Source: Marinosulfonomonas sp. (GTDB lineage Bacteria > Pseudomonadota > Alphaproteobacteria > Rhodobacterales > Rhodobacteraceae). Taken from it: a stretch of 40,207 nt of DNA. The stretch lies in contig JAHRVC010000230.1 of assembly GCA_019090885.1 (NCBI GenBank), positions 1 through 40,207 of the forward strand, read 5' to 3'. The notes beneath the pieces were generated by a model. It saw only the letters and a list, made by a program, of their open reading frames with translations, was not told the origin of the DNA and did no database searches. This document shows positions 1 through 10,226 of the stretch, piece after piece; within the stretch, counting starts at the first letter, position 1; each line of letters starts with the position of its first letter. The translations under genes and the position numbers were made by a program.

Positions 1-431
1 GTCAGGATCGGCAGGTCGCGCAGGCGGCAAACTTCAAACAGCTTTTGGGTCTGGCTTTCTACGCCTTTGGCCCCGTCAATCACCATCACCGCCGCATCCA
101 CCGCCGTCAGGGTGCGATAGGTGTCTTCGGAAAAATCCGAGTGGCCGGGCGTGTCGACCAGATTGAACCGAAAATCGCCGAAATCAAACGACATCGCCGA
201 GGCCGAAACCGAGATCCCGCGGTCTTGCTCCATCTTCATAAAATCCGACCGCGTGCGCCGCGATTCACCTTTTGCGCGCACTTGCCCAGCCATTTGGATC
301 GCGCCACCATAAAGCAGAAATTTTTCGGTCAGCGTGGTCTTGCCCGCATCCGGATGGCTGATGATGGCAAAGGTGCGCCGCCGGGCAACTTCTGCCGGCA
401 GGTCGGGGCGATTATGACTGGTATCTAACAT
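1..431 (-). CDS. prfC: Peptide chain release factor 3 (RF3), N-terminal part; runs off the left edge
   Basis: Reverse-strand translation [55 protein letters not shown]...[17 protein letters not shown]...[36 protein letters not shown]: GTPase G1-G3 motifs characteristic of RF3. Confidence 0.93.
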   Translation of the reverse strand, partial: MLDTSHNRPDLPAEVARRRTFAIISHPDAGKTTLTEKFLLYGGAIQMAGQVRAKGESRRTRSDFMKMEQDRGISVSASAMSFDFGDFRFNLVDTPGHSDFSEDTYRTLTAVDAAVMVIDGAKGVESQTQKLFEVCRLRDLPIL

Positions 432-597
432 GTTTGCCCATATAGGGCAGGGCAGGCGGCGGTGCAAATACGTTCGCTTGCGGATGCTGTGCGAAAGGCA
501 CGGCAATCCCGGTTAACCCGATTTTCAGCAGTTTGGCGCAGGTTGCTTGCGGATGGATCGGTTTAAGGGATTGCGCCGTGTTCGGCGCGCTAACACA

Positions 598-1206
598 ATG
601 CAGAAAATCACTCTGACTTTTTGGGGCCTGCTGGCCTGTGTCTTCGTTGCGGCCTGCGGCGGCGGCGCTGCCGATGACGGCCACTCGAGCACAACGCCGC
701 CCCCAACCCAACCAACTTACGCTGGATATGAAATCGCATCTGCCGGTTTGCATAGCACCTGGGACATCGTCGCCGCGACCGACCCGTCGACCCTGCCAAT
801 CAGCGGCACGGCTGAATTCGCTGGTGTCATTCGTTTGGACGTTGAAAATAGCACGGGCGAGATTTCTATTGACGGCGCTTTGGCGTTGCAGGCCGATTTT
901 GGCACAAGCAGTATTTCGGGGGCGGCATCCCAGTTCGTTGATGAAAATGAGGGTGTTTATTCCGGTGACCTGTCGCTTACTAACGGGGTGATCGACCCCG
1001 CCGCTGATTTGTCTACAGAATATACATTTACCGGCAACCTTGATGGGGCGCTGACGGGCGCCGGTGAAACCTATGCAATTACGTCAAATCTGTCAGGCGA
1101 TTTTGTCAGTCCGACGACCGGCGCAGTAAAAGGGGTCGTTGCAGGGAGCGCGATCAGCTCATTTGGAACGGGCTATGTGTACGGTGTTTTTATCGGCGAG
1201 CGGTAA
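598..1206 (+). CDS. Predicted outer-membrane lipoprotein with TbpB-like (transferrin-binding protein-like) beta-barrel domain
   Basis: Signal peptide plus lipobox (MQKITLTFWGLLACVFVAAC); C-terminal 'LSGDFVSPTTGAVKGVVAGS...GYVYGVFIGER' resembles the TbpB-like barrel end. Start chosen at 598, inside the 547 ORF. Confidence 0.6.
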   Translation: MQKITLTFWGLLACVFVAACGGGAADDGHSSTTPPPTQPTYAGYEIASAGLHSTWDIVAATDPSTLPISGTAEFAGVIRLDVENSTGEISIDGALALQADFGTSSISGAASQFVDENEGVYSGDLSLTNGVIDPAADLSTEYTFTGNLDGALTGAGETYAITSNLSGDFVSPTTGAVKGVVAGSAISSFGTGYVYGVFIGER

Positions 1207-1419
1207 TCGTTCTTTCGTTCAGTGCGCCAATCCCGAAAGGGCCAGCTTGATGATAATAAAAAGCGCCACTATCTGGGGCACGCGAGGTATATTTTAGGGG
1301 TGCGGCGCAAAGACAGCTTCGCTCCTTGAGCGGCAACCCCACCCCTGCAACAATTGGGCTTTCTGTAAACCTCGCCTCAAGTATTCTGGGGTCACAGAAC
1401 CTCGCTTTGTCGCCCAAAA

Positions 1420-2583
1420 CTATCCTTCGGACGCTCGGCGCAACAGTTCATTGGCCTTGGTTCCGTTCAGTTGCGTGATTTGCAAGTCGTGCCCAAGCAC
1501 GGACCTTGCCCTGTGAATGTCTGACGTCAGGTTTTTTCGCACTCCGGGCGGAATCGCAAGGCGCGCACGGTGATCTGCCAACATCGTTTCGGCCGCAATT
1601 CCTTCTATATAAATGACTTCATGGCGGTCAAACAACAACTGATAGTAGTCCACAAACCCACCGGGCACTTGCACGACCGTAGTGCCGTTAATCAATAACC
1701 CGGCGCGTATGGTGACTTCGCTTTGCCCGACATTCATCTGATCGGTTCTTTGATAGACAAACAAACGGTGGTTTGGGCCAACGCACAAATCATTGGAATT
1801 ATTCAAGGCACCCGAGCGGATCAAAATTGGCGCAAAATCCCCGATTGCCCGATACGTCTGTTTGCCTATCCAGCGTATTGTCTGTGCCCCGTGATCGCGC
1901 GTCATAACCGCATCACCGATTTGCAGGGTTTCAATCACTGTCTGCGACCCGTCAGCCAGCAAGATATGGGTGCCGCGCGTGAAGGAAACACAGGCGATAT
2001 CGCTAAACCGTGTTTTGGCAGCGCTCCGATCTATCTTCACCAGGGTATAAATTTGGGCGGGAACCAAAGCTGACAGCGCCATCAGATATATTTCTGCGAT
2101 CAGTCCGGCACTGGTTTCAACAACGACAATTGCCTCGCTGGTTTCACCCGTTTGGGACATTAGCGTAATGCAACAATCCAGATAGACCGACGCGCCGGCT
2201 GCCCCGGCAACACTGTCAGATGCAATCAAAAACTCATCCCGTGAATTGCCCGGCGTCACTGATAGGCGGGTCGGGGTTGCCGATTTTCGCAGGGAATAAA
2301 CGTCTTCCAGAATCAAATGCGCGCAGTCCGTTATCGTGTCGCCCAAATTTGCTCCGGCCACGACGGTTATGTCCTGGGACCGGTAAACCGGCAGGGTGTA
2401 AATCGGGGGCGACTCTGGGATCTTGCTGTTGGTCACGGCGAGTTTTGCTTTTTGTGAATTGACGCGTTCAGGGTAAGGCAAATCTATGCGTGTTGCAGTT
2501 TGAGGGGCTGAAACCCCTGAATCTGCGCCAACCCCCTCCGGATTGTCGAGTTGGGCGAAACAACGAGCCCGATCAGCGAACAT
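1420..2583 (-). CDS. Hint (Hedgehog/intein) domain protein
   Basis: ACVSFTRGTHILLADGSQTVIETLQIGDAVMTRDHGAQTIRWIGKQT...NDLCVGPNHRLFVYQ: Hint_2-type motif common in Rhodobacteraceae; exact start uncertain. Confidence 0.8.
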   Translation of the reverse strand: MFADRARCFAQLDNPEGVGADSGVSAPQTATRIDLPYPERVNSQKAKLAVTNSKIPESPPIYTLPVYRSQDITVVAGANLGDTITDCAHLILEDVYSLRKSATPTRLSVTPGNSRDEFLIASDSVAGAAGASVYLDCCITLMSQTGETSEAIVVVETSAGLIAEIYLMALSALVPAQIYTLVKIDRSAAKTRFSDIACVSFTRGTHILLADGSQTVIETLQIGDAVMTRDHGAQTIRWIGKQTYRAIGDFAPILIRSGALNNSNDLCVGPNHRLFVYQRTDQMNVGQSEVTIRAGLLINGTTVVQVPGGFVDYYQLLFDRHEVIYIEGIAAETMLADHRARLAIPPGVRKNLTSDIHRARSVLGHDLQITQLNGTKANELLRRASEG

Positions 2584-2698
2584 TCATCACGGTTTTGCCA
2601 ATGTCCTGCGGGCTTGTTTTTACGAATCAAACCGCTCTCCCATTGCGGGCACAGGCGGGTTGGGCCATGTTGCGGCAAATTACATCAGCGGGGATGAC

Positions 2699-3478
2699 AT
2701 GGATCTGGGAATATCGGGCAAGACTGCACTCTTATGCGCGTCTTCAAAAGGGCTTGGGTTAGCCTGTGCCAAAGCATTGGCCGAGGCTGGCGTCAATCTG
2801 GTGATGAATGCGCGCGGCGCCGAAGCGTTGGAGGCATCGGGCGAAGAGATCCGGGATCGCTTTGGCGTAACGGTCACGACCGTCGCCGGCGATATCACAA
2901 CCGAGGCCGGGCGCGCTGCTGTGCTGGAAAGCGCGGAAAACATCGACATTCTGGTAACAAATGCAGGCGGCCCGCCGCCGGGAAAATGGACAGAATGGAC
3001 CCGCGATGATTTTATCGGCGCGCTGGATGCCAACATGTTGGCACCTATTGCAATGATGCAGGCGCTGTTGCCCGATATGATGGGGCGCGGCTGGGGGCGG
3101 GTGGTTAACATCACCAGCCAGTCGGTCAAAGGTCCGATCCCCGGACTTGGACTGTCCAGCTCGGCGCGCACCGGGTTGACAGGGTTTGTCGCTGTTACCG
3201 CGCGCGATATCGCCCATACGGGTGTTACGATCAACAATATGCTGCCGGGGATACATGCGACGGATCGGGCAGTCGCGCTGGATATCGCTATGGCCAAGCG
3301 CGAAAACATAACGGTAGAAGAATCTATTCGTCGGCGGACTGCTGGAATCCCGGTTGGGCGGTTCGGCACAGCGGATGAATTTGGCGCCACATGTGCGTTC
3401 CTGTGCTCGCAATATTCCGGCTATATCGTGGGTCAGAATATTCTGCTTGATGGCGGTGGTATCAACGCTACTTTCTAA
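2699..3478 (+). CDS. SDR family oxidoreductase
   Basis: MDLGISGKTALLCASSKGLGLACAKALAEAG...NAGGPPPG...IVGQNILLDGGGINATF: Rossmann/SDR motifs; start set at the ATG at 2699 inside the longer ORF. Confidence 0.85.
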   Translation: MDLGISGKTALLCASSKGLGLACAKALAEAGVNLVMNARGAEALEASGEEIRDRFGVTVTTVAGDITTEAGRAAVLESAENIDILVTNAGGPPPGKWTEWTRDDFIGALDANMLAPIAMMQALLPDMMGRGWGRVVNITSQSVKGPIPGLGLSSSARTGLTGFVAVTARDIAHTGVTINNMLPGIHATDRAVALDIAMAKRENITVEESIRRRTAGIPVGRFGTADEFGATCAFLCSQYSGYIVGQNILLDGGGINATF

Positions 3479-3575
3479 GGTCAGGGCGTTGGCCGGTCAC
3501 TTGCGACGCGGGCCAACGGCTGTTATCGGGCTGATGCCCGATGGGCCTAAAGAATTTAATACGGCGGAGAAGGAC

Positions 3576-4661
3576 GTGACCACACCGACACCACGTTTGG
3601 AGGTGCGCAACCTGATGCGCCACTTTGACGGCCGCCTTGCCGTCGATGACGTGTCGTTGCGGGTTATGCCCGGTCAGGTCACCTGTCTGTTGGGGCCATC
3701 AGGGTGTGGCAAAACAACGACGCTTCGCATTATCGCCGGGGTCGATCAGCAGGACAGCGGCGAGGTTTTGGTAGACGGCGCTTTGATCAGCGACGAAAGC
3801 ACTTTCATGCCGCCCGAGGCCCGCTCAATCGGCCTTATGTTTCAGGATTTCGCGCTGTTCCCGCATCTTTCAGTGGCCGAGAATGTTGCCTTCGGCCTAA
3901 CGGGCCCAAAACCTGAACAGCAAAAGCGGGTCGCTGATTTGTTGAAACGCGTCGATATGGCGGCGGCTGTTGATGCCTATCCGCATGAACTATCGGGTGG
4001 CGAACAGCAGCGTGTGGCACTTGCCCGCGCGATTGCGCCCCGCCCGCGTATCATGCTGATGGATGAGCCGTTCTCGGGTCTTGATGAGCGTTTGAAAGAT
4101 GATATCCGCGACACCACCCTGAGCGTGCTGAAAGACGAAGGCACAGCCGTATTGCTCGTGACCCATGAACCGGATGAAGCAATGCGCATGGCAGATGAGA
4201 TTGCCCTGATGCGCGATGGGCGCATTGTTCAGGTGGGCGCGCCATACAACATTTACAACGTGCCAAACGACTTGAAAGTGGCCGCATTTTTTAGTGATAT
4301 CAATGTGATAAGTGGCATTGTTAATGGATCTTTGGTCGACACGGCCTTTGGCGGTTTTTTGGCGCCCGGCCACCCGGACAAAGCCAGAATTGACATCGTA
4401 ATTCGCCCGCAGCATCTGCGCATCGATTTCGATCGCGATGGCAAAGGCCCCAACCCGACAGAACAAGACGGAACTCCAGCGCGGGGTGTCGTTGAACGGG
4501 CGCGCTTTGTTGGGCGGGAAAGTCTGATCGAGTTTCGGATGGATTATGACGGATCATTACTGAAAGCGACTGTACCGTCGGTTTTTCTACCGGATCCGGG
4601 CACACCGCTTTGGCTAATGATCCGCCGTGAACGTTGTTTTGTGTTTAAAAGCAATGATTAA
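3576..4661 (+). CDS. ABC transporter ATP-binding protein (Fe3+/FbpC-like, with TOBE-like C-terminus)
   Basis: Walker A GPSGCGKTT, signature LSGGEQQRVALARAIA, Walker B IMLMDEPFSGLD; GTG start preceded by GGAGAAGG; alternative ATG at 3534. Confidence 0.85.
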   Translation: MTTPTPRLEVRNLMRHFDGRLAVDDVSLRVMPGQVTCLLGPSGCGKTTTLRIIAGVDQQDSGEVLVDGALISDESTFMPPEARSIGLMFQDFALFPHLSVAENVAFGLTGPKPEQQKRVADLLKRVDMAAAVDAYPHELSGGEQQRVALARAIAPRPRIMLMDEPFSGLDERLKDDIRDTTLSVLKDEGTAVLLVTHEPDEAMRMADEIALMRDGRIVQVGAPYNIYNVPNDLKVAAFFSDINVISGIVNGSLVDTAFGGFLAPGHPDKARIDIVIRPQHLRIDFDRDGKGPNPTEQDGTPARGVVERARFVGRESLIEFRMDYDGSLLKATVPSVFLPDPGTPLWLMIRRERCFVFKSND

Positions 4662-4662
4662 C

Positions 4663-4680
4663 TTACATTACTTAATGTAA
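4663..4680. repeat. Inverted repeat TTACATT-ACTT-AATGTAA immediately after the ABC ATPase stop
   Basis: Perfect 7-bp arms read directly. Confidence 0.6.
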
Positions 4681-4840
4681 TAAATCAGCATAAATACAAT
4701 CGGATATTGATCGGCTGGTCATTTCGGCAGCGCAAATAGATACCTTAACAGGCTGATTAACGCAAAAAAATGTCGACCAAACTGGTTTTGGTGCTTTTCC
4801 AAACAGCACATAGTCCATACATATATTCAATGAATACACA

Positions 4841-4858
4841 GGGGCGACTGATCGCCCC
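4841..4858 (+). promoter_or_regulatory. GC-rich hairpin GGGGCGA-CTGA-TCGCCCC in the tatA 5' leader
   Basis: Perfect 7-bp stem with 4-nt loop, ending 18 nt before the tatA ATG. Confidence 0.5.
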
Positions 4859-4876
4859 GGATCAGGGAGAGAACCT

Positions 4877-5089
4877 ATGCTCAACAATATCGGCCTTCCC
4901 GGCCTTCTGCTGATCGCCGTTGTCGTGCTGGTCCTTTTCGGGCGCGGCAAAATCTCTTCGCTTATGGGCGAAGTTGGCAAGGGCATCACGTCGTTCAAAA
5001 AAGGCGTGAGCGATGGCACCAAAGAACTTGAAGACACCGCCGATGCGGCCCGCGACGTGACGCCGGAAGCTGAAAAAGACAAGGCCTGA
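4877..5089 (+). CDS. tatA: Sec-independent protein translocase TatA
   Basis: [43 protein letters not shown]: TatA signature; adjacent tatB and tatC. Confidence 0.95.
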   Translation: MLNNIGLPGLLLIAVVVLVLFGRGKISSLMGEVGKGITSFKKGVSDGTKELEDTADAARDVTPEAEKDKA

Positions 5090-5117
5090 TCGCCTGACCG
5101 TCGGGGATTGAACGCGT

Positions 5118-5699
5118 ATGTTTGACATTGGCTGGACCGAACTGCTGGTCATTGGCGTCGTTGCGCTGATCGTGGTTGGTCCCAAAGACTTGCCCGGAAT
5201 GTTCCGCACGCTTGGTCGGTTTACGGCCAAGGCGCGAGGAATGGCGCGGGAATTCAGTCGCGCGATGGAGGACGCCGCCGACGAGGCTGGGGTCAAGGAT
5301 GTTGCTAAAGACCTGAAAAAGATGACATCTGCAAAGAACCTTGGGCTGGATACGTTGAAAAATGCAGCTAAGGATTTTGAAAAATGGGATCCGCTGGACA
5401 CGCCCGAAAAAAGCAAGGGGCCAGCGACCGAAGCATTAAGTAAAGAGCGCGCCGAGTCCGCCAAAAAAATCCGTGAGTCGGCGGCCCAAAAAGCCAGCGA
5501 TCGCATTGCTGCAGAGAAAATAGCGGCAGCCAAACCTGCGACCCAAAAGAAGCCCGCCGCCAAGAAGCCTTCGGCCAAACCGGCCGCCAAGAAAGCTGCG
5601 GCCAAACCCGCCGGGAAAAAGGCGGTCGCGAAGACGCCAGCGAAAGCCGCTGCCAAACCGGCCGCCAAAAAACCGCGTGCCAAGAAGGCTGCTAAATGA
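5118..5699 (+). CDS. tatB: Sec-independent protein translocase TatB with long Lys/Ala/Pro-rich tail
   Basis: [34 protein letters not shown] motif; operon context. Confidence 0.95.
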   Translation: MFDIGWTELLVIGVVALIVVGPKDLPGMFRTLGRFTAKARGMAREFSRAMEDAADEAGVKDVAKDLKKMTSAKNLGLDTLKNAAKDFEKWDPLDTPEKSKGPATEALSKERAESAKKIRESAAQKASDRIAAEKIAAAKPATQKKPAAKKPSAKPAAKKAAAKPAGKKAVAKTPAKAAAKPAAKKPRAKKAAK

Positions 5700-6571
5700 G
5701 TAGCACCGACGACATCCCAGAAAATGAGGACATCGAAGAAAGCGCGGCCCCGCTGATCGAGCATCTGGCCGAGTTGCGCAACAGGCTGATCCATTCAGCC
5801 ATCGCCTTTATCATCGGCATGGTAATCTGCTTTACGGTGTGGAACCCGATCTTCAACTTTCTGACCGACCCCCTGTGCAGCGCCATGGCCGAGCGCGGCC
5901 AGACGGATTGCGGACTGATCCTTATCAAGCTGCAGGAAGGGTTCTTTGTCGCGATCTCGATTTCGCTGTTTGGCGGTCTTGTGCTGTCGTTTCCTTATAT
6001 CGGCTATCAGTTGTGGCGTTTCGTGGCACCGGGGCTTTACCGGACCGAAAAGAACGCGTTTTTGCCGTTTCTGGCAGCCTCGCCGCTGATGTTCCTGCTG
6101 GGGGCGGCGTTTGCGTTTTACGTGGTTATGCCGCTGGCGTTTGATTTCTTTCTGGGCTTCCAGCAGCCCGGCGGCCCCTCGGGTTCAGAAGGTGAGGCTG
6201 TCGCGGCCACCGTTGATTTTCAAGGCTCGGTTCAGGAATACCTGCGCCTGTCGATCAAGTTCATCGTGGCCTTTGGCCTGTGCTTCCAACTGCCTGTTTT
6301 GCTGACCTTGATGGGCAAGGCGGGGCTGGTCAGTTCCGAGGGGCTGGGCAATGTGCGCAAATACGCAGTTGTCGCGATCCTGTGTCTGGCCGCGATAGTT
6401 ACGCCGCCGGACGTCATTACCCAGATCATCCTTTTTGTCGTCGTCTACGGCCTTTACGAAGTGTCGATCTGGCTGGTGCGGCGGGTTGAAAAAAAGCGCA
6501 ATGAACGTCTGCGGGCCGAAGGTTTGCTGGACGATGAAGAAGACGAAGACGAAAGTGACGCCAATGAATGA
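5696..6571 (+). CDS. tatC: Twin-arginine translocase subunit TatC
   Basis: [21 protein letters not shown]...; six-TM architecture; ATGA overlap with tatB. Confidence 0.96.
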   Translation: MSSTDDIPENEDIEESAAPLIEHLAELRNRLIHSAIAFIIGMVICFTVWNPIFNFLTDPLCSAMAERGQTDCGLILIKLQEGFFVAISISLFGGLVLSFPYIGYQLWRFVAPGLYRTEKNAFLPFLAASPLMFLLGAAFAFYVVMPLAFDFFLGFQQPGGPSGSEGEAVAATVDFQGSVQEYLRLSIKFIVAFGLCFQLPVLLTLMGKAGLVSSEGLGNVRKYAVVAILCLAAIVTPPDVITQIILFVVVYGLYEVSIWLVRRVEKKRNERLRAEGLLDDEEDEDESDANE

Positions 6572-7409
6572 CGCGGCCCTTGAACGTATAGCACAGGCGC
6601 TGGAACGGATTTCGCCCAGCCCGCTTGATGCGCCAGATTTCGCAGGCGCGGATGCGTTCGTTTGGCATGTAGAGCCGGATCGCCTGGAACCTGTGGCCAA
6701 GGTCAACCGGGTGGATCTGGCGCTGCTTGTGGGGATCAATCGTTCGCGCGATACGCTGATGGAAAACACCATGCAATTTGCCCGTGGTTTGCCCGCCAAT
6801 AACGCCCTGTTGTGGGGCGCGCGCGGGATGGGGAAATCTTCACTGGTGAAGGCTGTGCATGGCGCCGTTGTGGCCAGCGGCCAGCAGTTGAAACTGATCG
6901 AAGTGCAGCGCGAAGACCTGCCTTCTATCGGGCGCTTGCTGAACTTGCTGCGCCAAACAGATGAACGATTCTTGCTGTTTTGCGATGATCTGTCGTTTTC
7001 CCATGACGACGAACATTATAAGTCGCTTAAGGCAATTCTGGACGGCGGAATAGAAGGGCGGCCTGAAAACGTGGTGTTTTACGCCACGTCGAACCGGCGC
7101 CATCTGATGCCACGCGACATGATCGAAAACGAACGATCCTCGGCAATCAGCCCGTCCGAAGCGGTCGAGGAAAAGGTATCACTGTCGGATCGTTTTGGCC
7201 TGTGGTTGGGCTTTCATGCCTGCACGCAGGATGAATACCTTGAAATGATCGGCGGGTATTGCGCGGCTTACAACCTAAAGATCGACGCCGAAATACTGCG
7301 CGCGGAGGCCATCGAATGGCAGGCGACGCGCGGGTCGCGCTCGGGCCGGGTGGCTTGGCAGTATTTCGTCGATCTGGCCGGGCGAAAAGGCGTTCAACTG
7401 GTCAGCTGA
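6564..7409 (+). CDS. DUF815-type AAA ATPase
   Basis: [18 protein letters not shown] (Walker A), [10 protein letters not shown] (Walker B), [13 protein letters not shown] at 6564 overlaps the tatC end. Confidence 0.85.
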   Translation: MNDAALERIAQALERISPSPLDAPDFAGADAFVWHVEPDRLEPVAKVNRVDLALLVGINRSRDTLMENTMQFARGLPANNALLWGARGMGKSSLVKAVHGAVVASGQQLKLIEVQREDLPSIGRLLNLLRQTDERFLLFCDDLSFSHDDEHYKSLKAILDGGIEGRPENVVFYATSNRRHLMPRDMIENERSSAISPSEAVEEKVSLSDRFGLWLGFHACTQDEYLEMIGGYCAAYNLKIDAEILRAEAIEWQATRGSRSGRVAWQYFVDLAGRKGVQLVS

Positions 7410-7493
7410 GGCGCCTTTGGCGCCACGGTTTCTGGCACTTCGTGCGATTGGCACCAAGGTCTGCGCATCGGTTAAAAAAGCCGCAAAGCGTCC

Positions 7494-8645
7494 CTAGTTC
7501 AGCATTTCCGCCGGATCGACGCTTTCCAGCCCCTTGCGCACTTCAAAATGCAGAAAGCTTGGGTTTGCCGAACGTACCTTGGCGATCGTTTCACCACGTT
7601 TGACTTTGTCGCCTTTCTGGATCGTCAGCCGGTCAACACCTGCATAGACAGTCAGCAGGTTATTGGCGTGGCGCAAGACGATGATCGGCACTTGCTCGGT
7701 GTCACGGGTGATCGCGGCCACGGTGCCGTCGGCTGCGGCTTTAACGGCTGACCCGGCACTGGCGCCAATGTCGATGCCGTCATTTTTGCCCTTGGAATAT
7801 GCCCGGATGATATTGCCCGCCGCTGGCATCGCCAGAACGCCTTGATCTGTTCCACGGCTTCCCGATCCCAGATCAGGTGAAGGGGGGGCGGTGGGTTTGA
7901 CCAGCGATTCATTGGGAAGGGCGCGCGACGCACTTGGCGGCTCGGGCGTTGGTGATCCTTCGCCGGGGCCCGAAGGTTTGTCAGATGCAGGCGGCGCTGG
8001 TGCGGCAACCGGGATCAGCAACAGCTGGCCTTCGCGCACGGCCAGATCACTGCCCAGCCCGTTCCAATCTGCCAGTGATCGTGCCGACACATTGTAAAGG
8101 CGCGCAATGGAATAAGCCGTTTCGCCGCGCTCAACATGGTGACGAACTGGTTCGCCCTCGGCCTGTGAACTGGCCGCAGCAGGGCCGTTTGGACCGCCAG
8201 CACGATCAATGGCATTACCAGCAATTGAGGAAATATCCACACCACTGTTTGGCCCGATCGGGCCGCTGGTGATTGCGCCGGTTTGGGGCGAAGGCTCGGC
8301 TACGCGCCGGGGTAGGGCGATTACCTCATCCTGACGCAGCACCGCGCCGGGCGCGATGCCGTTGTAACTGGCCAGTTCGTCAGCCGGCAGGCCAACTCGG
8401 GTCGCGATATCGGCGATTGTGTCACCGCGCTGTGCAATGGCGACCTGATAATTTGGGTAGGACAGGATGCCACGATTGTCCGGGGCTGGCCGGTCGGCGG
8501 ATTGCTGGCGAACCGCGTCGGACGTGTCAAACCCATTGCCAAGGCCGCGCAGGTCAAAATCAAACCCGCCGTCACAAGCGCTTAGCAGGATCAGTGCGCT
8601 GCCCAGCAGGGCGGCGCGAATAGGGGATTGGCCAGTAATATACAT
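7494..8645 (-). CDS. NlpD-like lipoprotein: two LysM domains plus M23/LytM-like domain
   Basis: Lipobox LILLSAC; two LysM-like stretches (VAIAQRGDTIADIATRVGL..., HHVERGETAYSIARLYNV...); C-terminal M23-like fold. Confidence 0.85.
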   Translation of the reverse strand: MYITGQSPIRAALLGSALILLSACDGGFDFDLRGLGNGFDTSDAVRQQSADRPAPDNRGILSYPNYQVAIAQRGDTIADIATRVGLPADELASYNGIAPGAVLRQDEVIALPRRVAEPSPQTGAITSGPIGPNSGVDISSIAGNAIDRAGGPNGPAAASSQAEGEPVRHHVERGETAYSIARLYNVSARSLADWNGLGSDLAVREGQLLLIPVAAPAPPASDKPSGPGEGSPTPEPPSASRALPNESLVKPTAPPSPDLGSGSRGTDQGVLAMPAAGNIIRAYSKGKNDGIDIGASAGSAVKAAADGTVAAITRDTEQVPIIVLRHANNLLTVYAGVDRLTIQKGDKVKRGETIAKVRSANPSFLHFEVRKGLESVDPAEMLN

Positions 8646-8710
8646 TGCTCTTTTTCCTCATCACGCAGCCCTGTTTGCCGGGCCGTCAATATACCGCCCT
8701 TACGGGCCTA

Positions 8711-9352
8711 CTATTCTTGCCCCAAACCTTCCAGCAGGGGCACAAAACGCACGGTTCGCAGTTCTTCATAGTCGTAACCTGTGTCGGTGCGGGTGACCTT
8801 TATCAGGCTTTGCACCGCATCCGACTGGCCGACCGGCACCACCATGATACCGCCAATCCGCAGTTGCGCCAAGAGCGGACCGGGCGGGTCCTCGGCGGCG
8901 GCCGTTACCATGATCCGGTCAAACGGTGCCTGATCGGGCAGGCCGTGGCTGCCATCGGCGATAAACGTCGTGATATTGGACAGGTTCAACGCGTCAAACG
9001 CTTCCTGTGCTGCGCTGACAAGGCGGCGATAGCGGTCGACCGTATAGACGCGACGCGCCAATTGGCTAAGCACCGCGGCCTGATAGCCAGACCCTGTTCC
9101 CACCTCAAGCACCTTGTCACGCGATTGCACGTCAAGCGCTTGGGTCATCAGGCCCACAACCGACGGCTGGCTGATCGTCTGGCCGCAAGCGATTGGCAGG
9201 GGCATGTCTTCGTAAGCGCGCTCGGCGAAAATTCCGCGGATAAATGTGCCGCGGTCGATCTTTTCCATCGCCTCAAGCACGCGTTTATCGGTTACGCCTT
9301 TGGATCGCAGCGCGAACAGGAACTGCATTTTTTGTTCCGCGTCACCGGTCAT
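8711..9352 (-). CDS. pcm: Protein-L-isoaspartate O-methyltransferase
   Basis: [22 protein letters not shown]...[26 protein letters not shown]. Confidence 0.93.
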   Translation of the reverse strand: MTGDAEQKMQFLFALRSKGVTDKRVLEAMEKIDRGTFIRGIFAERAYEDMPLPIACGQTISQPSVVGLMTQALDVQSRDKVLEVGTGSGYQAAVLSQLARRVYTVDRYRRLVSAAQEAFDALNLSNITTFIADGSHGLPDQAPFDRIMVTAAAEDPPGPLLAQLRIGGIMVVPVGQSDAVQSLIKVTRTDTGYDYEELRTVRFVPLLEGLGQE

Positions 9353-10131
9353 TAGATACGCGCCTTCAGCTCGTTTAGCGCGTCATGGGCCGTCAGATCG
9401 CAACGCATTGGCGTGATCGAGGTGTAGCCGTCCAGATTGGCCGCGACGTCGGTGTCTGGCTTGGTTGGGGTGTTTTGCGGGCCGCCTTTGATCCAAAGGA
9501 ATTTCCGTCCGGACGGTGACAGGTGCGGCTCGACACCGAAAAAACTGTCCCTGCGAAACCCTTGGGCCACGACCTTGTGGCCTTTGACGCCCGATGCCGG
9601 AACAGGTGGAAAATTCACGTTATAAAACAATCGGTAGTCGGCCGTATCGCCTATGCCACTGCCCAGAATTGCACGCACAGTATCCGCGCCAGTGGCGGCG
9701 GCGGCCTCAAACGGATTGTCCAGATCGGCCATATCAGGCCCAAAATATTGCGACATGGCAATCGCGGGCAAGCCTTGCAGCGCGGCTTCCATTGCGCCGC
9801 CAAGGGTGCCGGAATAAAGCGCGTTGTCGCCCGAGTTATTGCCCCGGTTAACACCCGACAATACCAGATCCGGGCGTTCTGGAAGCACGTCATAAAGCCC
9901 GGCCAGCACGCAATCGGCAGGCGAGCCTTCGGCCGCAAAGCGACGTTCGCCAAGCTTGGCAATCATCATCGGGTGCGTATAGCTGATGCAATGGCCAACG
10001 CCTGATTGCTCAAAGGCGGGTGCAACTGTCCAGACCTCACCGCCGTCGCCGGCAATCTCTGTGGCAATGTCATGCAGAACCTTCAGGCCCGGTGCATTGA
10101 TCCCGTCGTCATTTGTAATGAGTATGCGCAT
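9352..10131 (-). CDS. surE: 5'/3'-nucleotidase SurE
   Basis: [19 protein letters not shown]...[27 protein letters not shown]; 1-nt overlap with pcm. Confidence 0.95.
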   Translation of the reverse strand: MRILITNDDGINAPGLKVLHDIATEIAGDGGEVWTVAPAFEQSGVGHCISYTHPMMIAKLGERRFAAEGSPADCVLAGLYDVLPERPDLVLSGVNRGNNSGDNALYSGTLGGAMEAALQGLPAIAMSQYFGPDMADLDNPFEAAAATGADTVRAILGSGIGDTADYRLFYNVNFPPVPASGVKGHKVVAQGFRRDSFFGVEPHLSPSGRKFLWIKGGPQNTPTKPDTDVAANLDGYTSITPMRCDLTAHDALNELKARI

Positions 10132-10226
10132 GTTTTACCCGCCTGCCTGCTATTGATCCGTGAATAGAGGAGCCCGGCGGCGGCCACAAGCCGCCCTTGG
10201 CGTCAATTTGCGTGCGGGATATCCTG

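Noticed and set aside
1190-1417. 75-aa minus-strand ORF in the convergent intergenic space
   Set aside because: No motif, no convincing RBS, and partly overlaps the lipoprotein end.
2680-3390. 236-aa and 217-aa minus-strand ORFs antisense to the SDR gene
   Set aside because: The sense strand encodes a clear SDR; antisense ORFs have no recognisable motifs.
4862-5794. 310-aa minus-strand ORF antisense to tatA/tatB/tatC start
   Set aside because: Shadow of the GC-rich K/A-repeat of tatB; low-complexity A/F/G translation, and the sense genes are unambiguous.
8645-9355. 236-aa + strand ORF opposite pcm
   Set aside because: Pcm on the reverse strand is unambiguous; this is a mirror ORF.
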